This document shows, in pieces, positions 27,173 through 58,801 of a DNA stretch of 64,000 nt. The position numbers and the translations under genes were made by a program. The stretch covers positions 3,392,350 to 3,456,349 of the forward strand of contig NC_072455.1 in assembly GCF_027596085.1 (NCBI RefSeq). The letters run 5' to 3'. The notes under the pieces are model-generated. The model was not told the origin of the DNA and made no database searches. It saw only the letters and a program-made list of their open reading frames with translations. Numbering within the stretch: position 1 is the stretch's first letter; each line of letters opens with the position of its first letter. The stretch comes from Anoplopoma fimbria (Eukaryota > Chordata > Actinopteri > Perciformes > Anoplopomatidae).

Positions 27173-27529
27173 TGCGATGTGATGGTGTAAACATCTAAGC
27201 TTCCGTTTCATTTGATCTCCTTCATTTTCTTTTAAATGGCATCATTCTCTCGGCCAACATTTATTAGCCGTGCAGACGATATCATAAATAAGTCTGGTAT
27301 AGTGAGACCCGCTGTGTGGGTGAAGGAAACAAAGAAAGATGGAGAGAAAAGATTAGTGAAATGCAGGAGGTTAGGGAGTAGGAATGAAGTAATAGAAAAC
27401 ACAGATATATAAAGATTAAAATAAGAAACAAAGGAAGGACGGAGAAATGTAAGGAATGACTTAAAAGAATATGGGGTAATGCACACTCTAGGTGCTAACT
27501 AGAACAATAAAGGGAAGGAGAGCCTTTTT

Positions 27530-28075
27530 GGTCCCTGGTAGAACCTTATATAAAGGTTGTAACTGAAACCATTTCAGATGGTTCTATCTTAAACGCAACA
27601 TAAAGGGTTATACTTAAAACTACCTGTGAAAGGTTTCACCCAGAACCCCCTATGAGAGGTTCAAAGGTTAAGGGTTCAAGCCAGAACAAGAACAAGAACC
27701 GACTAAGTGGGTTCTACTGGTAACCTCTTATATCCCAAGCGTTTATCTAGAACTCACCAAGGGGATGCTACCAAGAACTCTTTTATATCCCAAGGGTTCC
27801 ATCCAACAATCACCTAGGGGGTTCTATTGAGAACCCTTTTATTTTCCAAGGGTTTCATCTAGAACCCAACCAGGAGGGTCTAAGGAGACCCCTTTTTATA
27901 TACAAAGGGTTTCATCTGACAATCATTTAGGGGGTTCTTTTGTGAAACCTTTTATATTCCAGGGGTTTCATCAATAACACAACCAGGGGATTCTACCTAG
28001 AACCCTTTTATACCCCAAGGTTTTCATCTAGAACCCACCAAGGGTTCCCTATAAGGCTCCTTAAGGACCCTATGG
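27530..28075. repeat. ~56-bp minisatellite rich in AGAACC / GGTTCT
   Basis: About six to eight imperfect copies. The word TTATATCCCAAG or its variants begins near 27728, 27783, 27839, 27897, 27952 and 28009, so units are 55-58 bp. Each unit alternates GGGTTCTA and CTAGAACCC words, so single units can fold on themselves. A shorter, more diverged stretch of the same type lies at 51860-52140. Confidence 0.88.
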
Positions 28076-28196
28076 GGTAAATGGAAGGAATAAAGGTTTG
28101 AAAAGAACGATCAAGGGATGTTAAAGCAGTGAGGAAGATGTGAGAGGGAATTTGATTGATTAATTAATGATCATTTTTTTGTTGGTTCCTTCACAG

Positions 28197-28791
28197 ATCA
28201 ACCTGATCATCAAGTCTGACCTGAAAGAAGAAACTTGCAACATCTTGGACAAAACCGACCACGGCAGAAAGATTTACAGCTCAGTGCACCAGAACTGATA
28301 AAACTCATCTACAAACTAACCAGTAAAGATCTGGTGACTGGAGCAGACCGCAGCTATGGATATGAATAAACACATTTTCAGCTCTGAATTAGAAACTCTC
28401 AAACTCTCAGATCCATCAAGAGGTGGATGTGACTGATCCACCACAAAGCAACACGGGACATTTTTGGCTCGGAGAACACCTTGAGAACTCCTTGCCAATG
28501 ATTTATTGGCAAGAAATGGGAGATTCAAAGCTCAGGGGACAATTTGAGGCTGTTTGCAGCTAGCGAGACTTCATTAGAATACGATATAAACTAGAAAGAC
28601 ACTTGGAGCTACGATATTCCAATCCCCTCTCCCCTCTTCCCTTCCACTCCCAATCCCCAAAGTTCCTGATTTTTCCCCATCCCCCAGATCCTTATTAAAG
28701 GTGTAATGTTGTTATTGAGAATCCATTTTGGAAGACCCACTTCAAAACTCTTCAAATAGAACTTCTAACAGGGTTAGGGTCTCTCTTTGGG
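28197..28791 (+). other. htr2c: htr2c 5'UTR in the first coding exon
   Basis: Two acceptors could open this exon: TTCCTTCACAG ending at 28196, or CATCCCCCAG ending at 28687, the latter preceded by about 60 nt of nearly pure pyrimidines and therefore at least as strong. With the first, the leader holds a 26-codon uORF (ATG 28356, TGA 28434-28436). With the second, only about 104 nt of leader remain and that uORF is skipped. The choice of acceptor would thus change translation control. No in-frame ATG precedes 28792; the frame is open back to a TAA at 28696. Confidence 0.5.
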
Positions 28792-49600
<20,809 letters not shown>

Positions 49601-50266
49601 TCACGTGATTTTTTTTTTTGTTCTTTGATGTCTACCTTTTATTTTGCAAGCTGCAGACGCCGGGCCGAACGACGTTTTTTAGCGACGAGCTGGTGCCGAA
49701 AAGCGTGCTGCGATTTGGGCGGCTGCAAACCCGCAGAGGGGACTTTTATTGTGAAAGGACAAGTCTTGGTTAAGCAGCCTTATCGCCAAAGGAAGTGCTT
49801 ACGGCAAAGTGTGAGAGAGATCAGATTAGAAGTTAACCTCCAAGGTGAAAGAGATTTGGAATGAAAGCCGACATTTCAGACGTGTTTTGTTTTCTATTTG
49901 GCGTCGAAATGTTGGTTTTCCCGCCAAAAACGCGGCGTGAAAGCATCCGTTAGAATGCGGTGTACTTCACGGGGACGAGAGAAAGGCAAAGTGGACGTAA
50001 TGAGAAGCAGCAAGTGAAGAGCTTGGTCTCTTAATCAACCTGGCATGAAGTCAAGCGGCCCCCTCGACGGAGTCCCTACTGATGCAGGTTACAGAGTCAA
50101 GCACCGCCCGCCGAGGTCAACGGGGGTCAAACCGCGACCTCCAAGCCTTCGCAAAGAGTCCAAATCCAGTCCGAGCTCTGGTTCCACGTGGATTCTCTCC
50201 ACACCGAACCAAAAACTAAACCAAATCTATTTTTGTGCCGTGTAAAGCGTGACTGCAGCAGTCATA

Positions 50267-50268
<2 letters not shown>

Positions 50269-50338
<70 letters not shown>
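50269..50338. repeat. (AT)n microsatellite
   Basis: About 35 AT units, self-complementary. It lies about 670 nt after the htr2c stop, so it may be transcribed as part of the 3'UTR. Confidence 0.98.
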
Positions 50339-50341
<3 letters not shown>

Positions 50342-51859
50342 TGAACCTCTTCCAGCATGTATAATCAAACTATTCAGCCGACAGAAAATGGGATTTCTCT
50401 AAAGGGAAACTTTTCTCAAGGCTGCAGTCAAAGTTTGTCTGCGAGGACGAAGATGAAGGAATGTACACGGACCGCCGGTCTGCTGGTGGACTCACAGTGC
50501 CCTCTGGTGGTCGCACCGCACAGAGAGTCCACCTCCCTTGGATCCAACAAGGGTTTAAAAGAGCTAAAGAAACAAAACATGGCGCAGGTCTTCGGTCCAA
50601 CTCAGCTGTCAGGCTCTTGCTTCTGTTGACCAATACAAAGCCCCTTTGTAAAAGAATTAAAGTCCCAACTTCTAGAGGTTTTTACTGACAACAACGTAGA
50701 AAAGTTTCAAATATAACGAAGCAATCAAATATGTCAAAATGTGAAGAACGTTTTTAATTTAAAGGTGCGCAAAACTTCCTCGGATGTCATTCTATAAAAA
50801 GGAACAAAATGTAAAGGTTTTTGTTATGACATTAGCCTTAGCTTACTACCATTACTCTGCGTCATTATCAAAACTCTCACCTTCTCACCTTCCAAGATCT
50901 TCCTCAGCTGTAATCAAATCCCTTTTTATTTTTCCAAAACTGTGGAATTTTTGTGGATCAGCAATCACAATAATTAAAGAAATCAATGGATCTATATGTC
51001 CTCATATCTCCCATGTCTACTGATACACATTGAGCATTTACGTCGAGCCAAAAATCCACCGCCTACTTAATAAACATATCATATAATCAGAGTACATATC
51101 AGAGTATTTACATCATCTGGGCAGATTCAGAGCATAATATCTGAGGGAAAGTTCAGTCCTTTCTTTCTCCCAAAAACATCAACCCGCATGCTAAAACATT
51201 TCAGTTAAATCCAAAGAAGACTTTTGGTTTAAATGAGCTCTATTAGAGCCCCAGTGTTTCATGTATGCTCTGATGATTGGGTTCTAGAAATAAAAGTTTT
51301 GCCAAAATCTCCAAAGAATTGCGGTTCTGACCCCCAACACCGCTCTGATCTCTGGCTGCTTTTCAATCTGGACTCACCGGAGTGTGACTCAAATCGCTTT
51401 AGATTTCATCTGTCGCATAAAACGGACAGAAGGTCAACACGCTGACAGACAGAACCCCTGGCTCTGACCACGAGAGCTCACCAAACCTCCCTCCTCACAC
51501 AGGCGGTGTGATTTCCTCCGTCAGCTGAAATATCTGCAATGTACTGCCGTGGAACATTACTCAATATTGTGTGGATTTTGAAAGGTGGAACATTTAGATC
51601 TCTTAGCAACAAGAGATAATGTAGGAGATGTAAACCTGTGACTCGTGTGCATCTAGTGACTGGCTGTGTAGGTTCGGTTCAATAGAGCTAAATGGTTGTT
51701 GTAAACGGAAACTCATTGAGAAAAGTGACGTTTTTAAGAGATCACTTAAAGAGGCACTCCACCGGTTTACACATCAGGTTCAGTTTATTTATTTAATATG
51801 TTCTGTCTCTCTGGGGGGGGAAAAAATAGCCCTGTTGATGTCTTTTACTCTTACAAATA

Positions 51860-52140
51860 AAGGTACTAACTAGAACCATTCAGGGTTCCTCAGCTTGTCC
51901 TCACAGGAGTTCATGGTTAAACTTTTTGTAAAGGTTCCACCAGAAATGTTTTCAGAAGGATTCTACCAAGAACTCAACATAAAGAGTTCTACCTAGAACC
52001 ATCTGTGAAAGATGCAACCCACAACCACATATGAGAGGATCTACAGAGAACCCTTTCATGGTGGCCGCAAAACTCCATAACGGAACCCTTAGACTGAAAA
52101 AGAACCCTTGGTTCTTTGGAACCCTTATTTCTAAGAGTGC
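51860..52140. repeat. AGAACC-type repeat, relative of 27.5-28.1 kb
   Basis: Contains ACTAACTAGAACCATTCAGG, GTTCTACCTAGAACC, GAACCCTT and GGTTCTTTGGAACCCTTATT. The word structure is that of the ~56-bp minisatellite upstream of htr2c exon 1, but the units are more diverged and the right end is a palindromic AAGAACCCTTGGTTCTTTGG. Confidence 0.65.
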
Positions 52141-53136
52141 GATGTCATCTGCGTTATAGTAGTTATATCATTTTTTAAAAAAACAGAAAGCCTTTTTTAA
52201 AGCTGGATATCTGAGGTTTGAGAGATGTAAGGATTTAGGTTAAATTGCATTATGGGAATTGTAGTCTTTTGGAGATTGAAACTCTAAGTCCGTATATCTC
52301 AGCCTCGGCTGCTTCAATTTTGGCAAATCTTTGCTTAATTTGTCTCATTTTAGTCCCTTAACATTATGATAATAATACTTAATTGCTGGAGTGCCCCTTT
52401 AAATGCAAAAAAAAGATTCTGATTGACAGTTAAGTTCTCCTTCCAGCCTTGCTATCACCTTCTCAAAGTAGATGTCAAATTTCCCCAGTGATCAATATTT
52501 CATTTCGGTAAAACTCCCTTCAGCCATAAAACAGCCAAAACTACAAACACCTGAATGTAAAAAAAACCTTTTTTTTTTTTACCCATAATCCCCCCATCTT
52601 CAAGGTCAAAGAGCAAAGGTCAAAGCCTGCAGTGGACCGATCGAATCCAACGCCTGAGGTTTTTTGCAGTCACCTCTGCATACAATAAGAATGAAACCTT
52701 CATTCTAATTCTGTGCATCTCTGTACGTGTCCACCGTCTGTACGCCACAGACTGACACAGTGGTCACTGGCACCGCGTTCCTCTCCACGAGGAGAGGTCT
52801 ACATGAGCTACTAAATGTCCTGCATGTTTGAAGTGATGTTCAAAAGGTCCTCTCTGTCTCACTCAGTTTTTGTTTTTGTTTTTTTTGTTATCTCTTTAAT
52901 ACCGAAAAAGCAGCAGAAAGGGAAGAAAGAAACAAAGAGCAGTCGACAAAAATGCACATTGGAAACTGCTCGCAACTCCTGCAAGCATTTCATCTTCATC
53001 AAAATATCAACAATAACAACATAAACAGGAGGGGACTCTCTGAACGTAGTTGATTGGGTCAAAGGAGTGAGGAAACAAAGAGCTACAGCCAGGCCAGCCG
53101 ACTCAGTACGTCGCAATGTAATACCTATATGTTTCC

Positions 53137-53167
<31 letters not shown>

Positions 53168-54550
53168 CAGGCCCGGCTCAAATTGTTATAAGTGATTTTT
53201 CGGAGGTTTTTATATCGATGATGTCTGGAAACGATGGATTGAATCGGAGGGTTTGTCGCTGCAGATGCCCATCCTGTTCGACTCAGGTGAGAAAGTATCC
53301 GGAGGGATTTCAGATAACAATTCGATCCGGGTTCTGGTGTGTAAAGAAATATTTGGAGCCGTTTATTGACAGAGTTTCACATTAATACATTTGAGGAGCT
53401 CTTTTATTTCCCTCTCTTCAGGACTTCTTTATTGTTTTTGTTTCCAGGCAGAAGTGCTTTGTGCAAGAGCTGCTTCAGAAAACGAGTGCATTTGAAAATG
53501 CTTTAACTCTATGAGTGAGATGCACAAGCTTAAAGGAAAACAATTCAACCGGAAATAATGATATCATTAATAAGCACCATCCATAAAAGGGGGAGCAGCT
53601 CAAAGTGTTTAGAAGAAATAATAGAGTGAATAAAAACAGATTCATAAACAAAGCAATAAAACAAAAGAAGGCATAAGAACATTAACACATAAAAAAAAAA
53701 GATTAAAACAAAGGATGAGTCAGTTGTTAAAGGCAACGCTGAATAAATACATTTTTAATTGTCATTTTAAAAATGTATTTCCTGAAGCCCTGGGTAGGAA
53801 ATACCAAAGTTTTGGCGCATTATTCAAAAGAGGCTGATCTGCAGATTTTCTTATTTGTGTGAAAGCTTGTATAAAAAAACAGCAGTAAAGGATCTAAGAG
53901 AATGTGAAGAATTATAAAACGATAAACTAATAAGTTATGGACGCCGGCCAAAACCATTAAGAGCCTCGGAGCCAGCGGACAGTTGGCCTAGCTTAGCATA
54001 GACACTGTAAGTAAATGGAACAGCTAGCATTGCTGTTTCCAAAGTGAAACTAAAGCGTATTAATAAACACGTTATAAACATGGTGATTTTCACAAAATGT
54101 GACAAAGAAACTGTCTTCAACAAACATGAAACTCTGTCTCTAAACGTCTCTGAGCTGCAGGTTGATCAAGAGTTTGTCGAACCCAACTCCTCCAACGCAG
54201 CTTGTACCTGCATCACACGTGGACTCGAACACCCGGAGGTGTCAGCACCCTTCGCAGGCCCGGTTGTCTGGTTTGTCTCGCTCTTGTGTGATCCGGCGCT
54301 CGTTGGGGTTAGATATCGTTTCGTTTTTTTAATGTGTTGAACCCTCTCTGGCTGTTTGTTTTTGATTTTTGTGTTTTTTTATACCATTTTAATTGTGAAT
54401 GTTTGTCTACGACACATTTTGAGTTTTTTCAATGAGTATGCCGTCATCCACACAATGTATTTTTGTTTTTTTTCTGTGTGATGCTGCTATTTATTTATTA
54501 AAATATTATTCTAATGTGTGGGCAACTGTCTTATTTGTACATTAAAAACA

Positions 54551-55106
54551 CAGGTTTTTATAAATTTTGTTCTAATCATTTCCTTGCTGAAGGCTTCTAA
54601 ACTCTCCTATAAATCCTGATTATAATAAACAACAAACTGAGCATTTCTGACAAAGTAGCAGTAAAACAGCCCTCCTGATTAGAGTTACTGAGCTACACAC
54701 CCAGCTGTGAAATTTGTGGAATTTAATAATAACAGTCCAGAGTCCCCAGCTCCCTGCACCGACTACCTTTCCCACTCTGGCAGAATAAAAAGAACATAAT
54801 AGCAATCAGCGGGAGCTTTCATCCAAAGTGCTCCACGGAAGAGAAGAGCTGAGCCCGGAGCGTTAAACCCTGAGCCTCGGCGCTGGTTCCAGTGCCGTGC
54901 GTTACACCTCGAAAGACTCACGATATGAAAAATATACCCAAGTATGAATTTCTTTTTAATCATATGAGCCACTAGGTTGGATACAGGTGGAGTTTAACAA
55001 TGTGGCCGTCGGTTTCTACAGCGTTGCTCTGCTTTGGATTGCAAGTTACTGGGAGGAAGTGGTTCTGAAAGGGTCTTAGTTTAATCCTGATCCTCTAGTT
55101 TAATCC
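54551..55106. other. Unassigned noncoding sequence
   Basis: No gene or known repeat recognised. Confidence 0.4.
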
Positions 55107-55169
55107 TGGTCTTATTCAATGATGGAGGTCATATAGAGTCTATATGACCTCCATCATTGAATAAGACCA
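55107..55169. repeat. Perfect 63-nt palindrome
   Basis: The left arm 55107-55137 and right arm 55139-55169 are exact reverse complements over 31 bp, separated by a single G at 55138. Arms begin TGGTCTTATTCAATGATGGA. No transposon ends are visible around it. Confidence 0.97.
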
Positions 55170-55209
55170 TCAGAGAGATTGTCTGTTTCTATATAGTTAT
55201 TCTTAATGA

Positions 55210-55515
55210 TTGTAATCGGTGCCACCGGGTCGGATTCTGGTGAAATCAGATGAAATCATGCAGAAACTCCTTCAGCTCAGACTCCAGCGGGGCCTACCCA
55301 CATCCAGAGCTTCTCCTCTCTCTGCTCCTCCGGTCCCGGCTGGGAGCCAACACCAACACCACCACCACCACCAACACCACCACCACCACGCTGCTGGAGA
55401 CCCAGACCGTATTGCTGGACCCACTGGAGGGAAGGGAGGCACGGGAGAACCAGAACCAGGACTGAGCAGAGCAGACTGTCAGACACCTGCTGCAGTAAAA
55501 CTACAGGTTTTCTAA
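55210..55515 (+). other. GC-rich unassigned block, possible exon
   Basis: A moderately GC-rich stretch with two overlapping open frames of 71 and 98 codons and an (ACC)n run at 55352-55390 that codes Thr or His depending on frame. I see no convincing family match. It could be an exon of an unknown gene, an old retrocopy or noncoding. No donor with a matching frame was established. Confidence 0.25.
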
Positions 55516-56038
55516 AGGGACTCTGGTGCTCAGAAAATCAACATAAAATGAAAGTCCCTTCTCGTAAGAAGGATTTGAATTTCCAACTTTTCAAAGACGA
55601 ATGATTAAAAGACCTTCACGCCCAGAAAGTTACTATTAAATGTACTACTGTTACTTTTTTGTGTCATGATATACAGCTATGAGATGAATTTATGACATTT
55701 CTGCTCGATCTGTGCTGTGTTTTGGGTATCTAATTATCTACACGCATTATCTACATGCTTGCACTTCTACTTTGAAGGGAATATTTGCCGTCCCAATGGT
55801 GTGCAGATAGAGGTTAATAGGGTCATTTATTACTTAATGCACCTTTTTAAAACAAAAGCTTAGCAACCAAAAGTGGGCATAGAGCCACAAGATGGCACCA
55901 CAGTAAACCAAAAGCATACACTCAACTGTAAACTACCACAAAGCATCCTGGGAAGTTCCAAAAAAGTGCTTTGTCTGTTATTTTTAAGCCTTTTTTATGC
56001 AAGCTTAGATTTTTAAAACCAAAGCTTTTCTTTCCAGG

Positions 56039-56170
56039 TGTCTCTTTGCAGCAGCGTCACTCAAATCAGCACCACGGACAGCGAGAGAGGAGCAGGAGGA
56101 GCGTTCACGTTTCAAACACAAGGCAACAGCGACGCTTAGTGGTGGAGCTGGAGACCTGCAGGCCTTTGTG
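56039..56170 (+). other. Exon-like block with splice signals
   Basis: Preceded by TTTTCTTTCCAG (acceptor ending 56038) and followed by GAG/GTAAAC near 56171. All three frames contain a stop at or near the end and none resembles a known protein. It may be an exon of an unrecognised transcript, possibly with 55210-55515, or a chance match. Confidence 0.25.
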
Positions 56171-56390
56171 AGGTAAACTATGGTGTCTGCACAGCACTGT
56201 GCACTGGCCTTATTAAAGTGATTAAAGTGTATATATAGCTTTTTCACCAATATGTTTATAGACCATCAAGTTGTTGATATTTCGTGGGGATATCTAATTG
56301 TTTCGGGTTGGTAAAGAGGCGTGAAAGATGGGCCTAGATCCAAGTCAACAACTACTGTATTTACTGTTAACTACAGTCCATAGACTAGAT

Positions 56391-56712
56391 CAGTGGTTCT
56401 CAACCTTTTTTCAGTGATGTACCCCCTGTGAAATACTTTTTCAGCCAAGTACCCCCTAACCAGCGCAAAGCATTTTTGGTTGAAAAAAGGATGCAATACT
56501 AAGCACCATCAGTGTCTGATTTATTAAACTGTCAACACTGACGATTGCATTGTTGCATTACATTCAGTTTATGAACTTACACTTATATTTTATTGAATAT
56601 TTATAAAATAACAATTTTTAAAGGATTTTTGAATGGATGCTAATTTTAAATATATTTTTTAAAAATCTCACGTACCCCCAGGGGTACACGTACCCCCATT
56701 TGAGAACCACTG
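56391..56712. mobile_element. hAT-type MITE
   Basis: 322 bp with 13-bp terminal inverted repeats CAGTGGTTCTCAA and TTGAGAACCACTG. The flanks GACTAGAT and GACCAGAC agree at 6 of 8 positions, consistent with the 8-bp target duplication made by hAT transposases. Internal words GATGTACCCCCTGTGAAATA and AAGTACCCCCTAACCAG are those of a very common teleost element. No transposase is encoded. Confidence 0.88.
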
Positions 56713-56949
56713 GACCAGACTATGTTCAATTTAGATATGCATGTTGGTAATACAAAATATTGTGCAGCTGCAATTGTTGCATTTATGTCGACACATTTGC
56801 AATTTATCTATTCAAGTATTCAATATTATTTTTGGTTGAAATGTTGTTTTAATGTTTGAAATGTCTTTAACATTGACTTTATTCAAAATAGTTCCCCATA
56901 ACATTACATATACATCAGATAAAACCTTGCTTTATCGTGTTATCTGTCT

Positions 56950-57690
56950 GTATTTCCAGCTCAACAAGCTCAACAAGCTGGTGAGGAAAGCCAGCTCTGT
57001 GGTGGGTCTGGAGCTGGACAGTCTGGAGTCAGTGGGTGAGAGGAGGATGAAGGCCAAACTGGGAGCCATCCTGGACAATCCCTCTCACCCTCTCCATGAG
57101 GAACTGTGGCAGCTGGGCAGCTCTTGCAGGACGGAGCGCTTCAGACGCTCATTTGTGCCCACTGCCATCAGACTGTACAACATTACATTACATTACAGTC
57201 ATTTAGCAGACGCTTTTATCCAAAGCGACTTACAGTCAGTAGTATATTACATATCATTCACCCATTCACACACTGATGACAGGCTACCATGCAAGGTGCC
57301 ACCATCAGACTCTAACTAACATTCATCATCCAGTCCACACCGATGGCAAGCCTTCAGGAGCAACTTGGGGTTAAGTGTCTTGCCCAAGGACACATCGACT
57401 GCCGAAGCCGGGTATCGAACCACCGACCCTCTGATTGGAGAACTACCTTGCTCTCCACTATGCCACAGCCGCCCCAACAACAACAGCGGAGACCACAGTC
57501 TGTCATCATGCTGACCAGGCCCCCCATGTGGATATACTGTACATTTTTTTTTTATTTGTATTCTTATTTTTTATTTTATTCTATTTTTATTTTATTGTAT
57601 AATATGTGTATTTATTATCTGTTTCTGTGTAGTTGAGCTGCTGCAACACCCAAATTTCCCCCATGGGGATCAATAAAGGAATATAATATT
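56950..57690 (+). mobile_element. LINE 3' fragment, interrupted by a SINE
   Basis: The frame from about 56960 to 57180 reads LNKLVRKASSVVGLELDSLE, then GERRMKAKLGAILDNPSHPL and RTERFRRSFVPTAIRLYN. This is the C-terminal tail of the ORF2 protein of teleost non-LTR retrotransposons as I know it; a short part of the family pattern is missing between QLGSS and CRTERF. After the SINE insertion (57181-57474) the same frame context resumes as NNSGDH at about 57475, followed by the 3'UTR with AATTTCCCCCATGGGGAT and CAATAAAGGAAT. Reverse transcriptase and endonuclease are absent (5' truncation). Confidence 0.82.
57181..57474 (-). mobile_element. Complete tRNA-derived SINE, minus orientation
   Basis: Read on the minus strand from 57474: a tRNA-like head with A box and the B box GGTTCGATACC, a body, then CTGTAAGTCGCTTTGGATAA, GCGTCTGCTAAATGACTGTA and a (ATGTA)n tail ending at 57181. 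It is inserted in the LINE codons for LYNNNSG and is flanked by ACAACA on both sides, a possible 6-bp target duplication (ambiguous because the site is itself CAA-repetitive). The head matches 671-750 and the tail matches 13732, 38205 and 43553. Confidence 0.88.
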
Positions 57691-58317
57691 TGGCACATAT
57701 ATTCATAAAAGATCAAATGAAATCAGCTTGTTTATCTGCAATGAATAAATATGGTCTTTATTGTTTTATTAAAAAGCACAAATGAAATCAGCTTTTTTAT
57801 CTGCAATGAATAAATATGGTCTTTACTGTGAGAGCCTCATCACCACAGACTCCATATATAATATCCATTCACGCCATGCTGCTGGAAGGAGTGGGCGGTG
57901 GCCTCGGCTATCTCCGGATACAGTCGTGTCTCTTCGGCCACGCATGCGCAGTTACACCAATTTGCTGCATCTCCCCTGTCCGTGTGAGAGGCGTCAAGCT
58001 GGAGCGAGTTACCACCAGAAATACCAACAAATCAGACATTTAACGTTCAACATAAAGTCCATCCTGAATTATTATTACACTATTGAACAATTCTGCTTAA
58101 ATATGTATGTATACAATGCCAGTAATGTGATTATTTGGAGGGAATAGACACAGAAGTAGCATTTTGTAGCAAAAGGTGAGACATTAAGTGAGATATATTG
58201 AGACAACTTGTGAATTAAAGCTACTGTAATTTTGTGAAAACTTAAAGTTGGTTCTTTGTCGAGTTAAGTTAGTAAATGAACGTGTCTCAGGTAACCGTTG
58301 GTTCCTTTTAACTGGGT
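57691..58317. other. Unassigned noncoding sequence
   Basis: A ~45-bp direct duplication (AATGAAATCAGCTTGTTTAT, at 57718 and 57781) is visible. The rest, including a short GC-rich part at 57880-58000, is not recognised. Confidence 0.45.
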
Positions 58318-58549
58318 GTATATTATTTGCAATGATGCCGAAATAAAACATTAAAACATAGGCTTAAGTGAGCTGCATACTTTATCAATTAATCTATTAG
58401 CCATTATTGGTTGTACTTCCTGTTTTAAATTGACATTTGTCACTTGCAAATAAAGATTGTTTCCTTTGTTTTATTGTAGTGCACAAAAAGTGGTAAGTTT
58501 AGGCCATGGTGAAGGAGAAACACCCTAGTATAGATTAAATGTATTTATA
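58318..58549. repeat. Direct repeat, copy 1
   Basis: Starts GTATATTATTTGCAATGAT and contains AGTGAGCTGCATACTTTATC, TTCCTGTTTTAAA and TTTGTTTTATTGTAGTGCAC. It is repeated at 58799-59010 with about 90% or better identity over the well-aligned parts. Copy 1 has about 25 extra bases near 58337. Confidence 0.88.
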
Positions 58550-58570
58550 TAAACTTGTATTTATATTATG

Positions 58571-58801
58571 TACAGTACCAGTCAAAAGTTTGGACAGACC
58601 TTCTCATTCAATGTTTTTTCTTTATTTTTATTTTTTTCTACATTGTAGATTAATATTGAAGACATCCAAACTATGAAGGAACACATATGGAATTATGTGG
58701 TAAACAAACAAATGCTCAACAAACCAGAATATGTTTTATATTTTAGATTCTTCAAAGTAGTTGAATGAGAAGGTGTGTCCAAACTTTTGACTGGTACTGT
58801 A
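58571..58801. mobile_element. Tc1-type MITE
   Basis: 231 bp including flanking TA. The ends TACAGTACCAGTCAAAAGTT and AACTTTTGACTGGTACTGTA are inverted repeats that extend about 41 bp (to CTCATTCAA / TTGAATGAG) with one or two mismatches. The interior (ACATTGTAGATTAATATTGA, TATGAAGGAACACATATGGA) is that of Tc1-like elements common in fish. The transposase gene is absent, so this is a nonautonomous copy. Confidence 0.93.

Larger units (their letters stand above)
23391..28196 (+). other. Predicted first htr2c intron (leader intron)
   Basis: The donor is GTAAGT at 23391 and the acceptor TTCCTTCACAG at 28196, with a competing pyrimidine-rich acceptor at 28687. The content is noncoding: many CA arrays, a (TC)n run at 25001-25029, short poly-T tracts and a ~56-bp minisatellite next to the acceptor. 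Around 25968-26025 there is a compact block (TTTGCATAATGAGCTGACGT and following) that looks less random than its surroundings, but I have nothing to compare it with. Confidence 0.5.
49601..54550 (+). other. Probable htr2c 3'UTR and downstream flank
   Basis: No further coding exon is seen. Candidate poly(A) signals on the + strand include ATTAAA at 50656, AATAAA at 51069, ATTAAA at 54497 and 54541; the last pair follows a T-rich, TATTTATTTATT-containing stretch that looks like the end of a long 3'UTR. Which signal is used cannot be told. Contents include an (AT)n array, an AGAACC-type repeat, a short TG array at 53143-53166 and a degenerate AATAAATACATTTTTAAT-type relic near 53690-53960. Confidence 0.45.

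Noticed and set aside
55139..55169. A microRNA hairpin formed by the palindrome
   Set aside because: Arms are perfectly paired with a 1-nt loop, unlike microRNA precursors, which have a loop and mismatches; kept only as a structural finding.
56852..57319. 155-codon ORF as a host gene
   Set aside because: Its conserved core is the C-terminal tail of a LINE ORF2 and it runs into a SINE.
57395..57474. A tRNA gene suggested by the B box GGTTCGATACC on the minus strand
   Set aside because: It is the head of a SINE: it is joined to a body and (TAATG)n tail and recurs truncated at 671-750.
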